Shown here: positions 17,698 through 29,016 of the stretch, one piece after another
Layout: every line of letters begins with the position of its first letter
How positions within the stretch are numbered: the first letter of the stretch is position 1
NCBI RefSeq assembly: GCF_900156055.1
Contig: NZ_FTMQ01000003.1
Location: 248,001 to 312,000 of the forward strand
Source of the DNA: Rhizobium sp. RU33A
GTDB lineage: Bacteria > Pseudomonadota > Alphaproteobacteria > Rhizobiales > Rhizobiaceae
Length of the DNA: 64,000 nt
Direction of reading: 5' to 3'
The notes under the pieces: generated by a model
Database searches by the model: none
What the model saw: only the letters and a program-made list of their open reading frames with translations
What the model was told of the DNA's origin: nothing
Translations under genes and position numbers: made by a program

Positions 17698-18396
17698 TCA
17701 GCTGCGGCGGCTGATGACCGGCCCCTTGGCCGAGCCGAACTCGGCAATCACGGTCTCGCCGGCAATCGCGGTCTGGCCGAGCGAAACGCGTGGCTCGGCA
17801 CCCGCCGGCAGGAAAACATCGAGGCGTGATCCGAAGCGGATGAGGCCGAAGCGTTCACCGGCATCCAGCGGCTCGTTCATGTTCGTCCAGCAGACGATCC
17901 GGCGGGCAACGAGGCCCGCGATCTGAACGACGCCGATTGCGCCATGCTTGCTGTCGATGACGAGGCCGTTGCGCTCGTTGTCGATGGAAGCCTTGTCCAG
18001 TTCGGCATTCAGAAACTGGCCTTCCTTATAGGCGATTGTCGTCACCCGCCCGCGCATCGGGGCCCGGTTCACATGGCAATTGAACACATTCATGAACACC
18101 GTGATGCGCAGCATCGGCTCGGTGCCGAGATTGAGTTCCTGCGGCGGAACGACCATCTGGACCGAGGAAACGCGGCCGTCGGCCGGGCTGATGACCAGAT
18201 CATCGTCCTGCGGTGTGACACGCTCGGGATCGCGGAAGAAATAGGCACACCAAAGGGTAAGGATCAGGCCGACCCAGAAAAGCGGATCCCAGATCCAGCC
18301 GAGCACCAGCGATGCAACGAAGAAGGCAGCGACGAAAGGATAGCCTTCCTTGTGCACGGGCACGATCGTCTTGCGGATGGTTTCGAACAGATCCAT
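17698..18396 (-). CDS. psd: Phosphatidylserine decarboxylase proenzyme
   Basis: 232 residues, the short type II form. It self-cleaves to create a pyruvoyl group; the cleavage serine is in [11 protein letters not shown] (G189-S190). Other conserved blocks are SPADGRV (70-76) and [13 protein letters not shown] (101-113). Two N-terminal hydrophobic segments (20-36, 39-53) anchor it to the membrane. It precedes pssA in one operon. The 248 bases upstream, up to the cyclase gene at 18645, contain no recognisable gene. Confidence 0.95.
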   Translation of the reverse strand: MDLFETIRKTIVPVHKEGYPFVAAFFVASLVLGWIWDPLFWVGLILTLWCAYFFRDPERVTPQDDDLVISPADGRVSSVQMVVPPQELNLGTEPMLRITVFMNVFNCHVNRAPMRGRVTTIAYKEGQFLNAELDKASIDNERNGLVIDSKHGAIGVVQIAGLVARRIVCWTNMNEPLDAGERFGLIRFGSRLDVFLPAGAEPRVSLGQTAIAGETVIAEFGSAKGPVISRRS

Positions 18397-18644
18397 GTGG
18401 GTCCTCGGTCTTTGAATTGTGTCGCCCGTGACTACTCTGAAAGCCGCACATGGGCAATGCCGCCAGTCAAATCAAGGCGCGCTAAAGCACATGTGACAAT
18501 CCACACCTGGCCCAAAAAAAGATCAATTGCTCATGAGCCTGGCGAGACTTTGTAAATAACTGCACCCTAAAAAAGGGGTGTTGGATTTAAGCAGGATCCG
18601 GAATGCGGTGCCATATTCGGAGCCGTCCGGGCAAGGGATGACTG

Positions 18645-19928
18645 TTGCAGCTCGCCAGGCAAATTGAACCGGATACGGACACGGTAACGCTCGCCACGAT
18701 ATCCTGGCATTCCTCTCGTGGACTGCCGCCGCCAGCGTGGATCGCGTCGCTGTCGCCGTCTCGAATCTCGGCTCCGGAGGCACTGCGAGCCTCGTCGCTT
18801 TGCTTCCTTGATTGCGCTGACAAAACCCCAATCGCCCAGGTTGTTCGGCTTCGTGCGATCTGCGGCGATGGACTTTATCTGGTCGCGGTGACGGGACCCG
18901 CGACATCGGAATTTCAGGCTGAACTCTTCGATGCCGGGGTGGACGACCTTCTGATGGAGGAGGGCACCCCACAACTGCTGCGCTGCCTTTTGCGCGCCAA
19001 GCGTCACCTCACCCTTCTGCAGACGCATGAAAAGACGCTCGCCGCGCTGCAGGACAAGCTCGATGCCTGGCAGGACGGCTTGGACCATCTGCCGACACCG
19101 ATCTACCTGAAAGACGTCGGCGGCCACTATCTTGGCTGCAACACGGCATTCAGCCATTTCGTCGGCACGGAAAGCAACCGCGTTATCGGCCAGACGCTCG
19201 CCGATTTTCTCCCGCCGGATGTTGCCGAGGCGCATCGGGAATCGGATCTCGAAGTGATGCGCAGCGGTGGCGTCATCAGGGTGGAGACAGATGTCTGCGT
19301 TCCCGACACGGGCGTGCGTCACATCATGCTGCACAAGGCCTGTGTCGCCTCGCCCGAAGGCGGCCTGCGCGGCATTGCAGGTGTGCTGATCGACATCACT
19401 GAACGCAAGGAACTGGAAGCGCGCCTGACCGCAGCTGCCGAGCGCGATCCGCTGACCAATGCCTACAACCGTCGCAAATTCTTCCAAGTGGCGGGTTCTG
19501 CAATTGAGACGGCGAATGAAGGTGAGCGGAGCTTCGCCGTGGCCGTCATCGACATCGACCACTTCAAGTCGATCAACGACGAGCTGGGGCACGGCGAGGG
19601 AGACGTAACCCTCTGTTCGATTGTCGACACCCTGCGGGCCCATGAGGAGGAGGGGGTTTTGATCGCACGTGCCGGAGGGGAAGAGTTCTTTGCCTTCTTC
19701 ACTGGCGACAATGCGTCTCAGGCCGCGGCCATCCTCGAGCGGATGCGGGCCGATATCGCTCGCTACTGCGCGGTCGTGACCGGCATCGGCACGGTCGGCA
19801 CCATCAGCATCGGCCTTGCCGATTTCGATCCGCTGCAGGAGACGATCGACCACGCGCTGCGGCGGGCCGATCTCGCCCTGTACCGAGCCAAACGCGACGG
19901 GCGCAATCGGCTATGCCGGGCGGACTGA
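18645..19928 (+). CDS. Diguanylate cyclase with receiver-like and PAS domains
   Basis: 427 residues with TTG as start; AAGGGA at 18633-18638 is spaced 6 bases from it. Domains: a degenerate receiver-like region (about 50-122, ending FDAGVDDLLMEEGTPQLL, no clear phospho-acceptor set), a PAS domain (about 145-258, YLKDVGGHYLGCNTAF) and GGDEF (265-425). The active site is intact: AGGEEF (343-348), DIDHFKSIND and YRAKRDGRNR. No RxxD inhibitory site nine residues before GGEEF. It makes c-di-GMP, and the PAS domain presumably senses a ligand or redox state. No membrane segment. It is divergent from psd. Confidence 0.88.
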   Translation: MQLARQIEPDTDTVTLATISWHSSRGLPPPAWIASLSPSRISAPEALRASSLCFLDCADKTPIAQVVRLRAICGDGLYLVAVTGPATSEFQAELFDAGVDDLLMEEGTPQLLRCLLRAKRHLTLLQTHEKTLAALQDKLDAWQDGLDHLPTPIYLKDVGGHYLGCNTAFSHFVGTESNRVIGQTLADFLPPDVAEAHRESDLEVMRSGGVIRVETDVCVPDTGVRHIMLHKACVASPEGGLRGIAGVLIDITERKELEARLTAAAERDPLTNAYNRRKFFQVAGSAIETANEGERSFAVAVIDIDHFKSINDELGHGEGDVTLCSIVDTLRAHEEEGVLIARAGGEEFFAFFTGDNASQAAAILERMRADIARYCAVVTGIGTVGTISIGLADFDPLQETIDHALRRADLALYRAKRDGRNRLCRAD

Positions 19929-19954
19929 TCGTCCTCTGTCGCTGACCAGCCGCG

Positions 19955-21844
19955 TCAGACGGCTGGCGGGCGCCGGACAACGATGCCCAGTTCGTCGCTT
20001 TCACGCACCTGCCGCAGCATTTCTTCGGCCTGAGTCGCCTCCCGCTGACGGTTCCACATCGAGGCATATAGACCGTTCTGCTCGAGGAGGTCAGAATGGC
20101 TGCCTCGCTCCGCGATCTCCCCGCCCTTGAGAACGATGATCTCGTCTGCTGCAACGACCGTCGACAGGCGGTGAGCGATGACCAGCGTCGTGCGGTTCTT
20201 CGAGACAATGTCGAGGGCAGACTGGATCTCGTGCTCGGTGGTTGTGTCGAGCGCCGAGGTCGCCTCATCGAGGATCAGGATCGGCGGCGCCTTGAGCACG
20301 GTGCGGGCAATTGCAACGCGCTGTTTCTCGCCGCCCGACAGCTTCAGACCACGTTCACCGACCTTGGTGTCGAAGCCATCGGGCAGATCTTTGATGAAGT
20401 GCGAGATCTGCGCGATTTCCGCCGCCTGGACGATGTCATCTTCCGCAGCGCCGGGTCGGCCATAGCGGATGTTGTAGGCGATGGTATCGTTGAACAGCAC
20501 GGTATCCTGCGGGACCATGCCGATGGCCGCGCGCAGCGATTTCTGCGTGATGTCCCTCACGTCCTGTCCATCGATGGTGATCGAGCCCTGCTGCACATCG
20601 TAGAAGCGATACAGCAGGCGGGAGATGGTGGACTTCCCGGCACCCGACGGCCCGACCACGGCCACCGTCTTGCCGGCTGGCACTTCGAAGGAGACGCCCT
20701 TCAGGATCGGACGCTCAGGGTCGTAGTGGAAATGCACGTCCTTGAAGGCGATGGCGCCCTGCGCAATGACCAGTGGCTTGGCAGCGGGGCTGTCCACCAC
20801 TTCGGCCTGGACCTCAAGGAGATCGAACATCTGTTCGATATCGGTCAGGCCCTGGCGGATTTCGCGATAGACGAAGCCGATGAAGTTGAGCGGGATCGAC
20901 AGCTGCATCAGCATGGCGTTGACGAAGACGAAGTCGCCGATCGTCTGTTCGCCGCGCTGTACCGCGAGCGCCGACATCACCATGATGATCGCGGTGCCCA
21001 CACCGAAGATCAGGCCCTGGCCGAAGTTCAGCCAGCCGAGCGAGGTCCAGACCTGTGTCGCCGACTTCTCGTATTTCGCCATCGAGGCATCGAAGCGCTT
21101 GGCCTCCATCTCCTCGTTGCCGAAATACTTGACCGTCTCGAAATTCAGAAGCGAGTCGATCGCCTTGGTATTAGCGTCGGTGTCGCTGTCGTTCATTGCG
21201 CGGCGAATGCCAATGCGCCAGTCGGAGGCACGGATGGTGAACCAGATATAGGCCCAGACCGTGAAGGCGGTGACGCCAAGATAGGAGAAGCCGTAGGTCC
21301 ACCAGAAGATGGCGGCCGTCAGGATGAATTCGATCAGCGTCGGGATCGAATTGAGGATCGTGAAGCGGACGATCGTCTCGATGCCCTTCGTGCCGCGCTC
21401 GATGATGCGCGAAAGCCCGCCCGTCTTGCGCTCAAGGTGGAAGCGCAGCGACAGCTGATGCATATGCACGAAAGTCTTGTAGGCGAGTTGGCGCACCGCA
21501 TGCTGACCGACGCTGGCAAACAGCGCGTCGCGCAGCTGGTTGAGGCCGACCTGCAGGATCCGGGTGAGATTGTAGAAGATGACGAGCGCGACGGCCCCGA
21601 GAAGGAAAGTCGGGAGCAATCCCGCCATGTCCAGCCGCCCGTCGAGCGCATCGGTTGCCCATTTGAAGAAATAGGGGACGAGGATCAGGACGAATTTCGA
21701 GATGATCAGGAAAACGGTTGCCCATACGACCCGCATCTTGAGGTCGAGGCGGTCGGCCGGCCACATATAGGGCCAGAGGTTGACGAGGGTCTGCATCGGG
21801 TTGCCGTCGTCGGCCGATACCGTCTTCTTCTTCGTCTCAGCCAT
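19955..21844 (-). CDS. Atm1-type ABC exporter (fused permease-ATPase)
   Basis: 629 residues. Six membrane helices (about 35-310) are followed by one ATPase domain with Walker [10 protein letters not shown], signature LSGGEKQR, Walker B ILILDEATSALD and the H-loop IAHRLS. The membrane part carries DSLLNFETVKYFGNE, characteristic of Atm1/HMT1 half-transporters that export glutathione conjugates or glutathione polysulfide and protect against heavy metals. It works as a homodimer. Separated from the LysM gene upstream by a terminator, so likely its own unit. Confidence 0.9.
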   Translation of the reverse strand: MAETKKKTVSADDGNPMQTLVNLWPYMWPADRLDLKMRVVWATVFLIISKFVLILVPYFFKWATDALDGRLDMAGLLPTFLLGAVALVIFYNLTRILQVGLNQLRDALFASVGQHAVRQLAYKTFVHMHQLSLRFHLERKTGGLSRIIERGTKGIETIVRFTILNSIPTLIEFILTAAIFWWTYGFSYLGVTAFTVWAYIWFTIRASDWRIGIRRAMNDSDTDANTKAIDSLLNFETVKYFGNEEMEAKRFDASMAKYEKSATQVWTSLGWLNFGQGLIFGVGTAIIMVMSALAVQRGEQTIGDFVFVNAMLMQLSIPLNFIGFVYREIRQGLTDIEQMFDLLEVQAEVVDSPAAKPLVIAQGAIAFKDVHFHYDPERPILKGVSFEVPAGKTVAVVGPSGAGKSTISRLLYRFYDVQQGSITIDGQDVRDITQKSLRAAIGMVPQDTVLFNDTIAYNIRYGRPGAAEDDIVQAAEIAQISHFIKDLPDGFDTKVGERGLKLSGGEKQRVAIARTVLKAPPILILDEATSALDTTTEHEIQSALDIVSKNRTTLVIAHRLSTVVAADEIIVLKGGEIAERGSHSDLLEQNGLYASMWNRQREATQAEEMLRQVRESDELGIVVRRPPAV

Positions 21845-21873
21845 CCCCGGACCCTCTCACATGCATCTAGATC

Positions 21874-21905
21874 AAAAAGCGGCGATCCCTTTCGAGGATC
21901 GCCGC
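21874..21905 (-). terminator. Rho-independent terminator after the LysM gene
   Basis: Ten-base perfect stem GCGGCGATCC / GGATCGCCGC (21879-21888 with 21896-21905). On the minus strand it is followed by TTTTTGAT. It lies 55 bases beyond the LysM gene stop and before the ABC gene. Confidence 0.8.
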
Positions 21906-21959
21906 CTGCACTCATTTATGTTTTCGGCTTGGCGAATACAACAACGGAACTGTGAAAGC

Positions 21960-24062
21960 TCAGTTCACCGCCTCGCCGCGCAGACGTTTGCGATGAATTT
22001 CTTCCGCATTGGGAAGCGCATCGCGCGGCACCATGAAGATCTGGCCGGGCTCGATCAGGTCCGGATTGTTGATCTGGTTCTCATTGGCGAGATAGATGGT
22101 GGTGTAGCGGACACCCTGACCGTAGACCCGTCGCGAAATCTGCCAGAGCGTGTCGCCGCGGCGAATGATGACGCTGCTGTCACTCTGTTCGAGCGGCGCC
22201 TGCTGGATCGTTTTCGGCTCGCCGGAGGCAGCCGCCGTTACCGGGGCAGGCGAGTTTGCCGCAACACCGGCCTCCGGCTGTGCGGTTGGTGCTTGTGCCG
22301 CAGGAGCAGGTGCCGGATCGTTCAGGAGATCACGGATCAGCGAAACGAGCTGCGGCAGGGCGGCGCCCAATGCGTCGACATTGCCGTTCGGCACCGACTG
22401 CAAGAGCGCGAGCGCCTCCCGTGCCTTGGCGGCGTGGCTGCTGAAGGCGGCTGCCAGTTCAGGACCAACATTTGGAGACGGACGGAAGCCGATGATCGAC
22501 TGCAATCCGATTTCCGTTGCAGACCGCGCCGCTGCCGCCTGCTCCAGCGCCGGCTTCTGACCGTTGGCGAACAGGTTTTCCAGGATCGTTACAGCCTTGC
22601 TCAACGAGATCCTGAGACGCTCGAATTCCGCCTGTTCGGGGCTTGTCGGCGAAGACGCAGCGTCCGCTCCCGTCTGCGCGACGACGGAGACCTGCTCGCC
22701 GGCGGGGCGCTCGAACGGCACCGAGGCGCGCACCACGACCTTGCCGGCGGAATCCAGCAGTTCCACTTCGATGATGTGGTTGCCGACGTCGAGTTTCATT
22801 TCGCCTTCAATGACGAAATTACCATTCCCGTCACTCACAGCCTCACCAATGGCGGCCTTGTTTGCGAAGCCGCGAACCGTGGCACCGGCCCGAGCCTTTC
22901 CGGCGACGAAAATCCGATCGCCTTCGATCTCCACCGCAGTGACTTGGACCTCGGTTGCGCCGGGAAGGGCGGCGGGTTCTTCGGCCACCGGTTCCGATGC
23001 GGATGCTGCAGCCGTGTCGGTCATGCCGGGCATGGCCGGTGCCGAGCCGGCAAGCTCGGCCGCCGCAGCGGGAAGGTCGGGCAGGGTGACGCCATCAGCC
23101 TGTGCGGCAGGTGCTGCAGCCGGCGTGGCGGTCTCAGTTGCTGCTGCCGGCTGGCTCGCCATTGCCGCAGCATTCTCGGTGCCGGGAAGCGTGATCAGAC
23201 GGCTCGCCTCGCCAGGCTTCGACACCATGGCCAGGAGCTCACCCCTGCCGCCTTCCGGTACGGAAATCGTGGCGACTTCTTCCGAGGTGACGACCTTTCC
23301 GTCGGGAGCCGTGGCGCGGATCTGCAGCGCGTGGTCGCCGGGCGGCAGCGGTTGATCAAGCACGGCGGCGAAATCGCCGGTGCCGTCGACCGTCTGCGAG
23401 GAAATGACTTGGTCGCCATTGAGGATCTCGACGGTGGCGCCGGGCACGGCATTGCCGGCAATGACCGTGGAGCCATCGGGCTCGACGCGAAGGACGTCGA
23501 AGCGCGGAGCGACGTCCGCCAGCATCTCGGCGACCGGAGCGGGGGTGGTGACCGGCTTGCCGAGCAATGCATCCTTGATCGAGGCGACGAGGCCGGCGGC
23601 CTTGGCCGGATCGGCCGGCAGCTGCTGAACCAGTGCCAGAGCCCGCGCAGCATCGGCCTGTACCGTCTTGATCCCATCCATGATCGTCGAATCGAGGCCT
23701 TCTGGGATCTCGATCGAAGAGAGAGCCTGCAGGGCACCCTGAGCCAGTGTCTTGGCGGCGGTATAGGCTTCGATGCCCGGCGTGCGGCCATCGGCAAACA
23801 GCGCCGAGATGCCATCGACGGCCTTTTCCGCCTCGGCCTTCAGGCGATCCATCTTCTGGCTCGCGGTCGCAGCGGCATCGGCGACTGCAGTCTCGGCGGT
23901 GGCCTTAGCCTCATCCGCTGCCGATTTCACGGCATCAGCGGCAGCATTCACGGTCGGCAGATCCCCCACCGGTGAGTTGAGCCGCGGCATGATGACGAAG
24001 ACCATCAGCAGGCTGACGATGGCAAGGACGATCAGGACCACCCAGAGGGCACGGTTCTTCAT
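21960..24062 (-). CDS. LysM protein with mirrored helical and Ig-like modules
   Basis: 700 residues. Order: N-terminal membrane anchor (6-26), Ala-rich helix, helical module A1 (79-170), Ig-like module B1 (185-270), Ala/Pro linker (285-368), Ig-like B2 (368-452), helical module A2 (479-582), linker, and a C-terminal LysM (629-679; IIRRGDTLWQISRRVYGQG, NPDLIEPGQIFMVP). A1 and A2 share LFADGRTP/LFANGQKP, ALALVQQLP/ALALLQSVP and a common end. LysM binds peptidoglycan, so this is probably an inner-membrane-anchored periplasmic protein that spans to the wall. Rhizobial relatives exist as LysM peptidoglycan-binding proteins of unknown role. Confidence 0.85.
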   Translation of the reverse strand: MKNRALWVVLIVLAIVSLLMVFVIMPRLNSPVGDLPTVNAAADAVKSAADEAKATAETAVADAAATASQKMDRLKAEAEKAVDGISALFADGRTPGIEAYTAAKTLAQGALQALSSIEIPEGLDSTIMDGIKTVQADAARALALVQQLPADPAKAAGLVASIKDALLGKPVTTPAPVAEMLADVAPRFDVLRVEPDGSTVIAGNAVPGATVEILNGDQVISSQTVDGTGDFAAVLDQPLPPGDHALQIRATAPDGKVVTSEEVATISVPEGGRGELLAMVSKPGEASRLITLPGTENAAAMASQPAAATETATPAAAPAAQADGVTLPDLPAAAAELAGSAPAMPGMTDTAAASASEPVAEEPAALPGATEVQVTAVEIEGDRIFVAGKARAGATVRGFANKAAIGEAVSDGNGNFVIEGEMKLDVGNHIIEVELLDSAGKVVVRASVPFERPAGEQVSVVAQTGADAASSPTSPEQAEFERLRISLSKAVTILENLFANGQKPALEQAAAARSATEIGLQSIIGFRPSPNVGPELAAAFSSHAAKAREALALLQSVPNGNVDALGAALPQLVSLIRDLLNDPAPAPAAQAPTAQPEAGVAANSPAPVTAAASGEPKTIQQAPLEQSDSSVIIRRGDTLWQISRRVYGQGVRYTTIYLANENQINNPDLIEPGQIFMVPRDALPNAEEIHRKRLRGEAVN

Positions 24063-24219
24063 TTCTCAAGTCTCCCGGCGGAACAGCCGCCATTCCCTTG
24101 GAATTGCTAGCGTCAACCTGATGAATCGACAAGCGGCGATGGATCAATCCACCCGGCTGGACAAGGGTTTTCAGCCAATTTTGTTGACCTTGGTCAGCGC
24201 AGACTGTTTTTTGCTTCGC

Positions 24220-24840
24220 ATGAGCGAACAGAAAACCCCGATTCGATCCGTTTGCGTCTATTGTGGCTCCCAGCCCGGACGCGATCCCGCCTTCATGGAA
24301 GCCGGCCGCAATTTCGGCCGCGCCCTGGCAGAGCACAACCTTCGCCTGGTCTATGGCGGCGGCACCAAGGGCATCATGGGAGCGGTCGCCTCCGGCGTGC
24401 TCTCGGCCGGCGGTCATGTCACCGGCATCATACCCGAATTTCTCGTCGACATGGAAGCGACGCGCCATTCGCTCGGCCAGCTGAACGAATTGATCATCAC
24501 CAAGGACATGCACGAGCGCAAGCACGCCATGTTCGAACGCTCGGATGCCTTCGTGACACTGCCCGGCGGTATCGGGACCCTGGAGGAGATCGTCGAGATC
24601 ATGACCTGGGGCCAGCTCGGCCGCCACGCCAAGCCGATGGTCTTTGCCAATGTGAACGACTTCTGGAAGCCCATGCTGGAGCTCATGGACCACATGTCGG
24701 CCTCGGGCTTCATCCACACGGCCCATCTCGTGCGGCCGCTTGTCATCGACCGAATCGAGGATATCGTGCCGGCGATCGAAACGCGCTGGGCCGAGACCGG
24801 AGCGCCCGAAGGCGACCCGGAGACGATTTCCAAACTTTGA
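24220..24840 (+). CDS. LOG family protein (TIGR00730)
   Basis: 206 residues starting MSEQKTPIRS. Signatures GGGTKGIMG (46-54) and PGGIGTLEE (115-123) define the lysine-decarboxylase-like LOG family. Characterised members release free cytokinin or adenine bases from nucleoside 5'-monophosphates; they do not decarboxylate lysine. In a soil bacterium it may serve purine salvage or cytokinin activation. The frame extends further upstream across the divergent LysM promoter, without similarity. No convincing ribosome-binding site is visible before 24220. Confidence 0.88.
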   Translation: MSEQKTPIRSVCVYCGSQPGRDPAFMEAGRNFGRALAEHNLRLVYGGGTKGIMGAVASGVLSAGGHVTGIIPEFLVDMEATRHSLGQLNELIITKDMHERKHAMFERSDAFVTLPGGIGTLEEIVEIMTWGQLGRHAKPMVFANVNDFWKPMLELMDHMSASGFIHTAHLVRPLVIDRIEDIVPAIETRWAETGAPEGDPETISKL

Positions 24841-24853
24841 ACTCGAGTGCCAA

Positions 24854-25750
24854 TCAGCGCTGCCGAAGCATCGGCAGCGTATAGATCACGAGAGCTGCCC
24901 AGATCAGCGGGAAGGCGACGGCCTTGGCGGCGCTGAAGGGTTCGTTGAAGACAAAGACGGCGGTGATGAAGATCATCGATGGCGCGATATACTGCATGAT
25001 GCCGATGGTCGAGAGGCGCAACAGCTTGGCGCCGTTGGCATAAAGGATCAGCGGCACTGCCGTCACCAGCCCCGCCGAGGCGAGCAGGACCGTATCGGTC
25101 GTGTTGCCCATCAGGAAATGTCCGCCGCCCTCAAGGTTGAGATAGACGAGATAGCCGAGCGCGATCGGCGACAGCAGCAGCACTTCCAGCAGGAAGCCCT
25201 GGTTCGGCCCGATCGGCAGCGTCTTGCGGAAGAAGGCATAGAAGCCCCAGGAGAATGTGAGCGCCAGCGCGACGATCGGCAGCCGGCCCGCTTCGACTGT
25301 CAGGATCACCACGGCGAGCACGACGAGCGCCAAGGCCGCAATCTGCGTGCGCTTCAGCTTTTCCTTCAGGATGACCGCGCCCATCAGGATCGAGAAAAGC
25401 GGGTTTATGAAATAGCCAAGCGCGGTGTCCAGTGCATGGCCGGCCCCGATCGCCCAGACATAGATGCCCCAGTTGACGCTGATCAGGGTTGCGGTGACGG
25501 CGGCCATGCCGAGCATCTTCGGGTTCCTGATCGCCTTCTTCAAATCGTCGGTGCGCTTGAGGATGATCAAGAGCAGGCCGGCGACCGGGATCGACCAGAG
25601 GATACGATGCGCGATCACCTCTGCCGGCGAGATATGCGCGAGCGCCTTCATGTAGAGCGGCAGGAAGCCCCACAGCAGATAGGCCGAGAGCGCAAAGAGA
25701 AAGCCGTTCAGGCTGTCCCGGTTCTCGGCAGGAGCGGAGACGTCGGCCAT
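24854..25750 (-). CDS. rarD: RarD-type EamA family transporter
   Basis: 298 residues, ten hydrophobic segments as two EamA repeats. The start region GFLFALSAYLLWGFLPLYMKAL and HRILWSIPVA are typical of RarD, the chloramphenicol-sensitive-protein branch of the drug/metabolite transporter family. Substrate not known. Convergent with the LOG gene (14-base gap). The cimA gene lies 117 bases upstream on the same strand, separated by a hairpin. Confidence 0.85.
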   Translation of the reverse strand: MADVSAPAENRDSLNGFLFALSAYLLWGFLPLYMKALAHISPAEVIAHRILWSIPVAGLLLIILKRTDDLKKAIRNPKMLGMAAVTATLISVNWGIYVWAIGAGHALDTALGYFINPLFSILMGAVILKEKLKRTQIAALALVVLAVVILTVEAGRLPIVALALTFSWGFYAFFRKTLPIGPNQGFLLEVLLLSPIALGYLVYLNLEGGGHFLMGNTTDTVLLASAGLVTAVPLILYANGAKLLRLSTIGIMQYIAPSMIFITAVFVFNEPFSAAKAVAFPLIWAALVIYTLPMLRQR

Positions 25751-25789
25751 GGTGTTTCCTGACTTTTGTTGTGCTTGGAAACGGGATTA

Positions 25790-25809
25790 CGCCTGCAAGG
25801 TTGCAGGCG
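25790..25809. other. Perfect inverted repeat between cimA and rarD
   Basis: CGCCTGCAA-GG-TTGCAGGCG, nine-base arms and a two-base spacer. It lies 58 bases beyond the cimA stop. Neither strand has a T run after it, so it is either a weak terminator, an RNA-stability hairpin or a protein site. Confidence 0.45.
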
Positions 25810-25867
25810 CCAATTCATTTCTGTGAAGCATCGTTCAGGCAGACCGATCGTTTGGGCGCGGCCGATC

Positions 25868-27484
25868 TCACTCCGCCGCGATCTGCCCCGCCAGTTCGCG
25901 GTTTTTCATCAGCTTGTAGACAATACTGTCCATCAGCGCCTGGAAGGAGGCGTCTATGATGTTCTCGGACACGCCGACCGTCCACCAGCGCGCGCCGGTG
26001 GCATCGGTGGACTCGATCAAGACGCGGGTGATGGCCTCGGTGCCGCCGTTGAGGATACGGACCTTGTAGTCCGCCAGCTCGAGGTCGAGAATTTCCGCCT
26101 GGTACTTGCCGAGATCCTTGCGCAGCGCGATGTCGAGTGCATTGACCGGACCATCGCCTTCCGCAACCGACATCACCATTTCGCCATCGACCAGCACCTT
26201 CACGACGGCTTCAGACACTGTCTTAAGCTTGCCGTGGCTATCGAAGCGCCGCTCGACCATGACGCGGAAACTTTCGACCGCAAAGAAGTCCGGCACGGTA
26301 CCGAGCGTCTTCAGCGCCAGAAGCTCGAAGCTCGCATCCGCGCCCTCATAGGCATAGCCCGAGGCCTCGCGTTCCTTGACGACGGAAATCAGCGTGTCGA
26401 GCTTCGGATCATCCTTGGCAACGGTGATGCCGCGACGCTTGAGTTCGTTGAGGAAGTTCGCCTTGCCGCCCTGATCCGACACCATCACCTTGCGGAAATT
26501 GCCGACGCTTTCGGGCTCGACATGCTCATAGGTCTTCGGGTCCTTGAGCAGCGCCGAGGCATGGATGCCGGCCTTGGTGGCAAAGGCAGAGCCGCCGACG
26601 TAAGGCGACTGGTGATTGGGTGAACGGTTGAGCAATTCGTCGAAAGCGCGCGACAGACGGGTGAGGCCGACGAGCTTCTCCCGGTCGATCGACGTCTCGA
26701 AGCGCGACGCATAAGTTTCCTTGAGACAGAGCGTCGGGATGATCGTGACGAGATCCGCATTGCCGCAGCGCTCGCCGATGCCGTTCAGCGTGCCCTGGAT
26801 CTGGCGCACGCCGGCTTCGACGGCGGCGAGCGAATTGGCGACCGCCTGGCCGGTGTCGTTATGCGCATGGATGCCGAGCGAGGAACCCGGAATGCCTGAC
26901 GCGATGACGGCGGAGACGATCTCGCGGATCTCAGGCGGCTGTGTGCCGCCATTGGTATCGCAGAGCACGACCCAGCGCGCGCCGGCCTGATAGGCCTCCT
27001 TGGCGCAGGCGATGGCATAGGCGGGATTGGCCTTGTAGCCGTCGAAGAAGTGTTCGCAATCAACCATGGAAAGCTTGCCCGCGTCGACCACGGCCTTGAC
27101 GCTGTCACGGATGCTTTCGAGGTTTTCTTCGTTGGTGCAGCCGAGCGCGACCTTCACATGATAGTCCCAGCTCTTGGCCACGAGACAGACCGCATCCGCC
27201 TTCGACTGGATGAGTTGGCTGAGGCCCGGATCGTTCGAGGCGGAGATGCCGGCACGCTTGGTCATGCCGAAAGCGACGAAGCCGGCCTTCTGCGTGCGCT
27301 TCCTAGAAAAGAACGTCGTGTCGGTCGGGTTGGCACCGGGATAACCGCCCTCGATGAAGTCGAAGCCGAAATCATCCAGCATGGCCGCGATCGCGATCTT
27401 GTCCTCGACGGAAAAATCGATCCCCGGCGTCTGCTGGCCGTCGCGGAGAGTCGTGTCGAACAGAGTGATCTTTTCAAGCGTCAT
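25868..27484 (-). CDS. cimA: (R)-citramalate synthase
   Basis: 538 residues. Condenses acetyl-CoA with pyruvate to citramalate, a threonine-independent entry to isoleucine. The HMGL-like barrel opens with LFDTTLRDGQQTPGID and has LGIHAHNDTGQAVANS. The C-terminal part (about 400-530) is a LeuA-type allosteric dimerisation domain, the usual site of isoleucine feedback. The length and the TTLRDGQQ motif fit the long CimA subfamily rather than LeuA. Start at ATG 27484 (MTLEKITLF); an upstream extension is translated repeat sequence (27519-27555). Confidence 0.9.
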   Translation of the reverse strand: MTLEKITLFDTTLRDGQQTPGIDFSVEDKIAIAAMLDDFGFDFIEGGYPGANPTDTTFFSRKRTQKAGFVAFGMTKRAGISASNDPGLSQLIQSKADAVCLVAKSWDYHVKVALGCTNEENLESIRDSVKAVVDAGKLSMVDCEHFFDGYKANPAYAIACAKEAYQAGARWVVLCDTNGGTQPPEIREIVSAVIASGIPGSSLGIHAHNDTGQAVANSLAAVEAGVRQIQGTLNGIGERCGNADLVTIIPTLCLKETYASRFETSIDREKLVGLTRLSRAFDELLNRSPNHQSPYVGGSAFATKAGIHASALLKDPKTYEHVEPESVGNFRKVMVSDQGGKANFLNELKRRGITVAKDDPKLDTLISVVKEREASGYAYEGADASFELLALKTLGTVPDFFAVESFRVMVERRFDSHGKLKTVSEAVVKVLVDGEMVMSVAEGDGPVNALDIALRKDLGKYQAEILDLELADYKVRILNGGTEAITRVLIESTDATGARWWTVGVSENIIDASFQALMDSIVYKLMKNRELAGQIAAE

Positions 27485-27518
27485 GCTGTTGTCCTCAGGC
27501 AACTCGGTGATCTCACTT

Positions 27519-27555
27519 CCTCTCCCCGCTTGCGGGGAGAGGGTAGGGTGAGGGG
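27519..27555 (-). repeat. Rhizobial intergenic palindrome (CCTCTCCCCGC type)
   Basis: Perfect stem CCTCTCCCCGC-TT-GCGGGGAGAGG (27519-27542) followed by GTAGGGTGAGGGGC. The sequence is a common dispersed repeat in Rhizobiales and relatives; translated, it gives the often misannotated PHPTLSPQAGRG peptide. It sits between pip and cimA, 35 bases before the cimA start and just past the pip stop, where it may also act as an RNA end hairpin. Confidence 0.8.
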
Positions 27556-27566
27556 CAATCTTTACT

Positions 27567-29012
<1,446 letters not shown>

Positions 29013-29016
<4 letters not shown>

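Noticed and set aside
20096-23975. Very long open frames opposite the ABC exporter and LysM genes (600-730 residues)
   Set aside because: They are antisense shadows produced by high GC in third codon positions; the minus-strand products carry complete family motifs, the plus-strand ones none.
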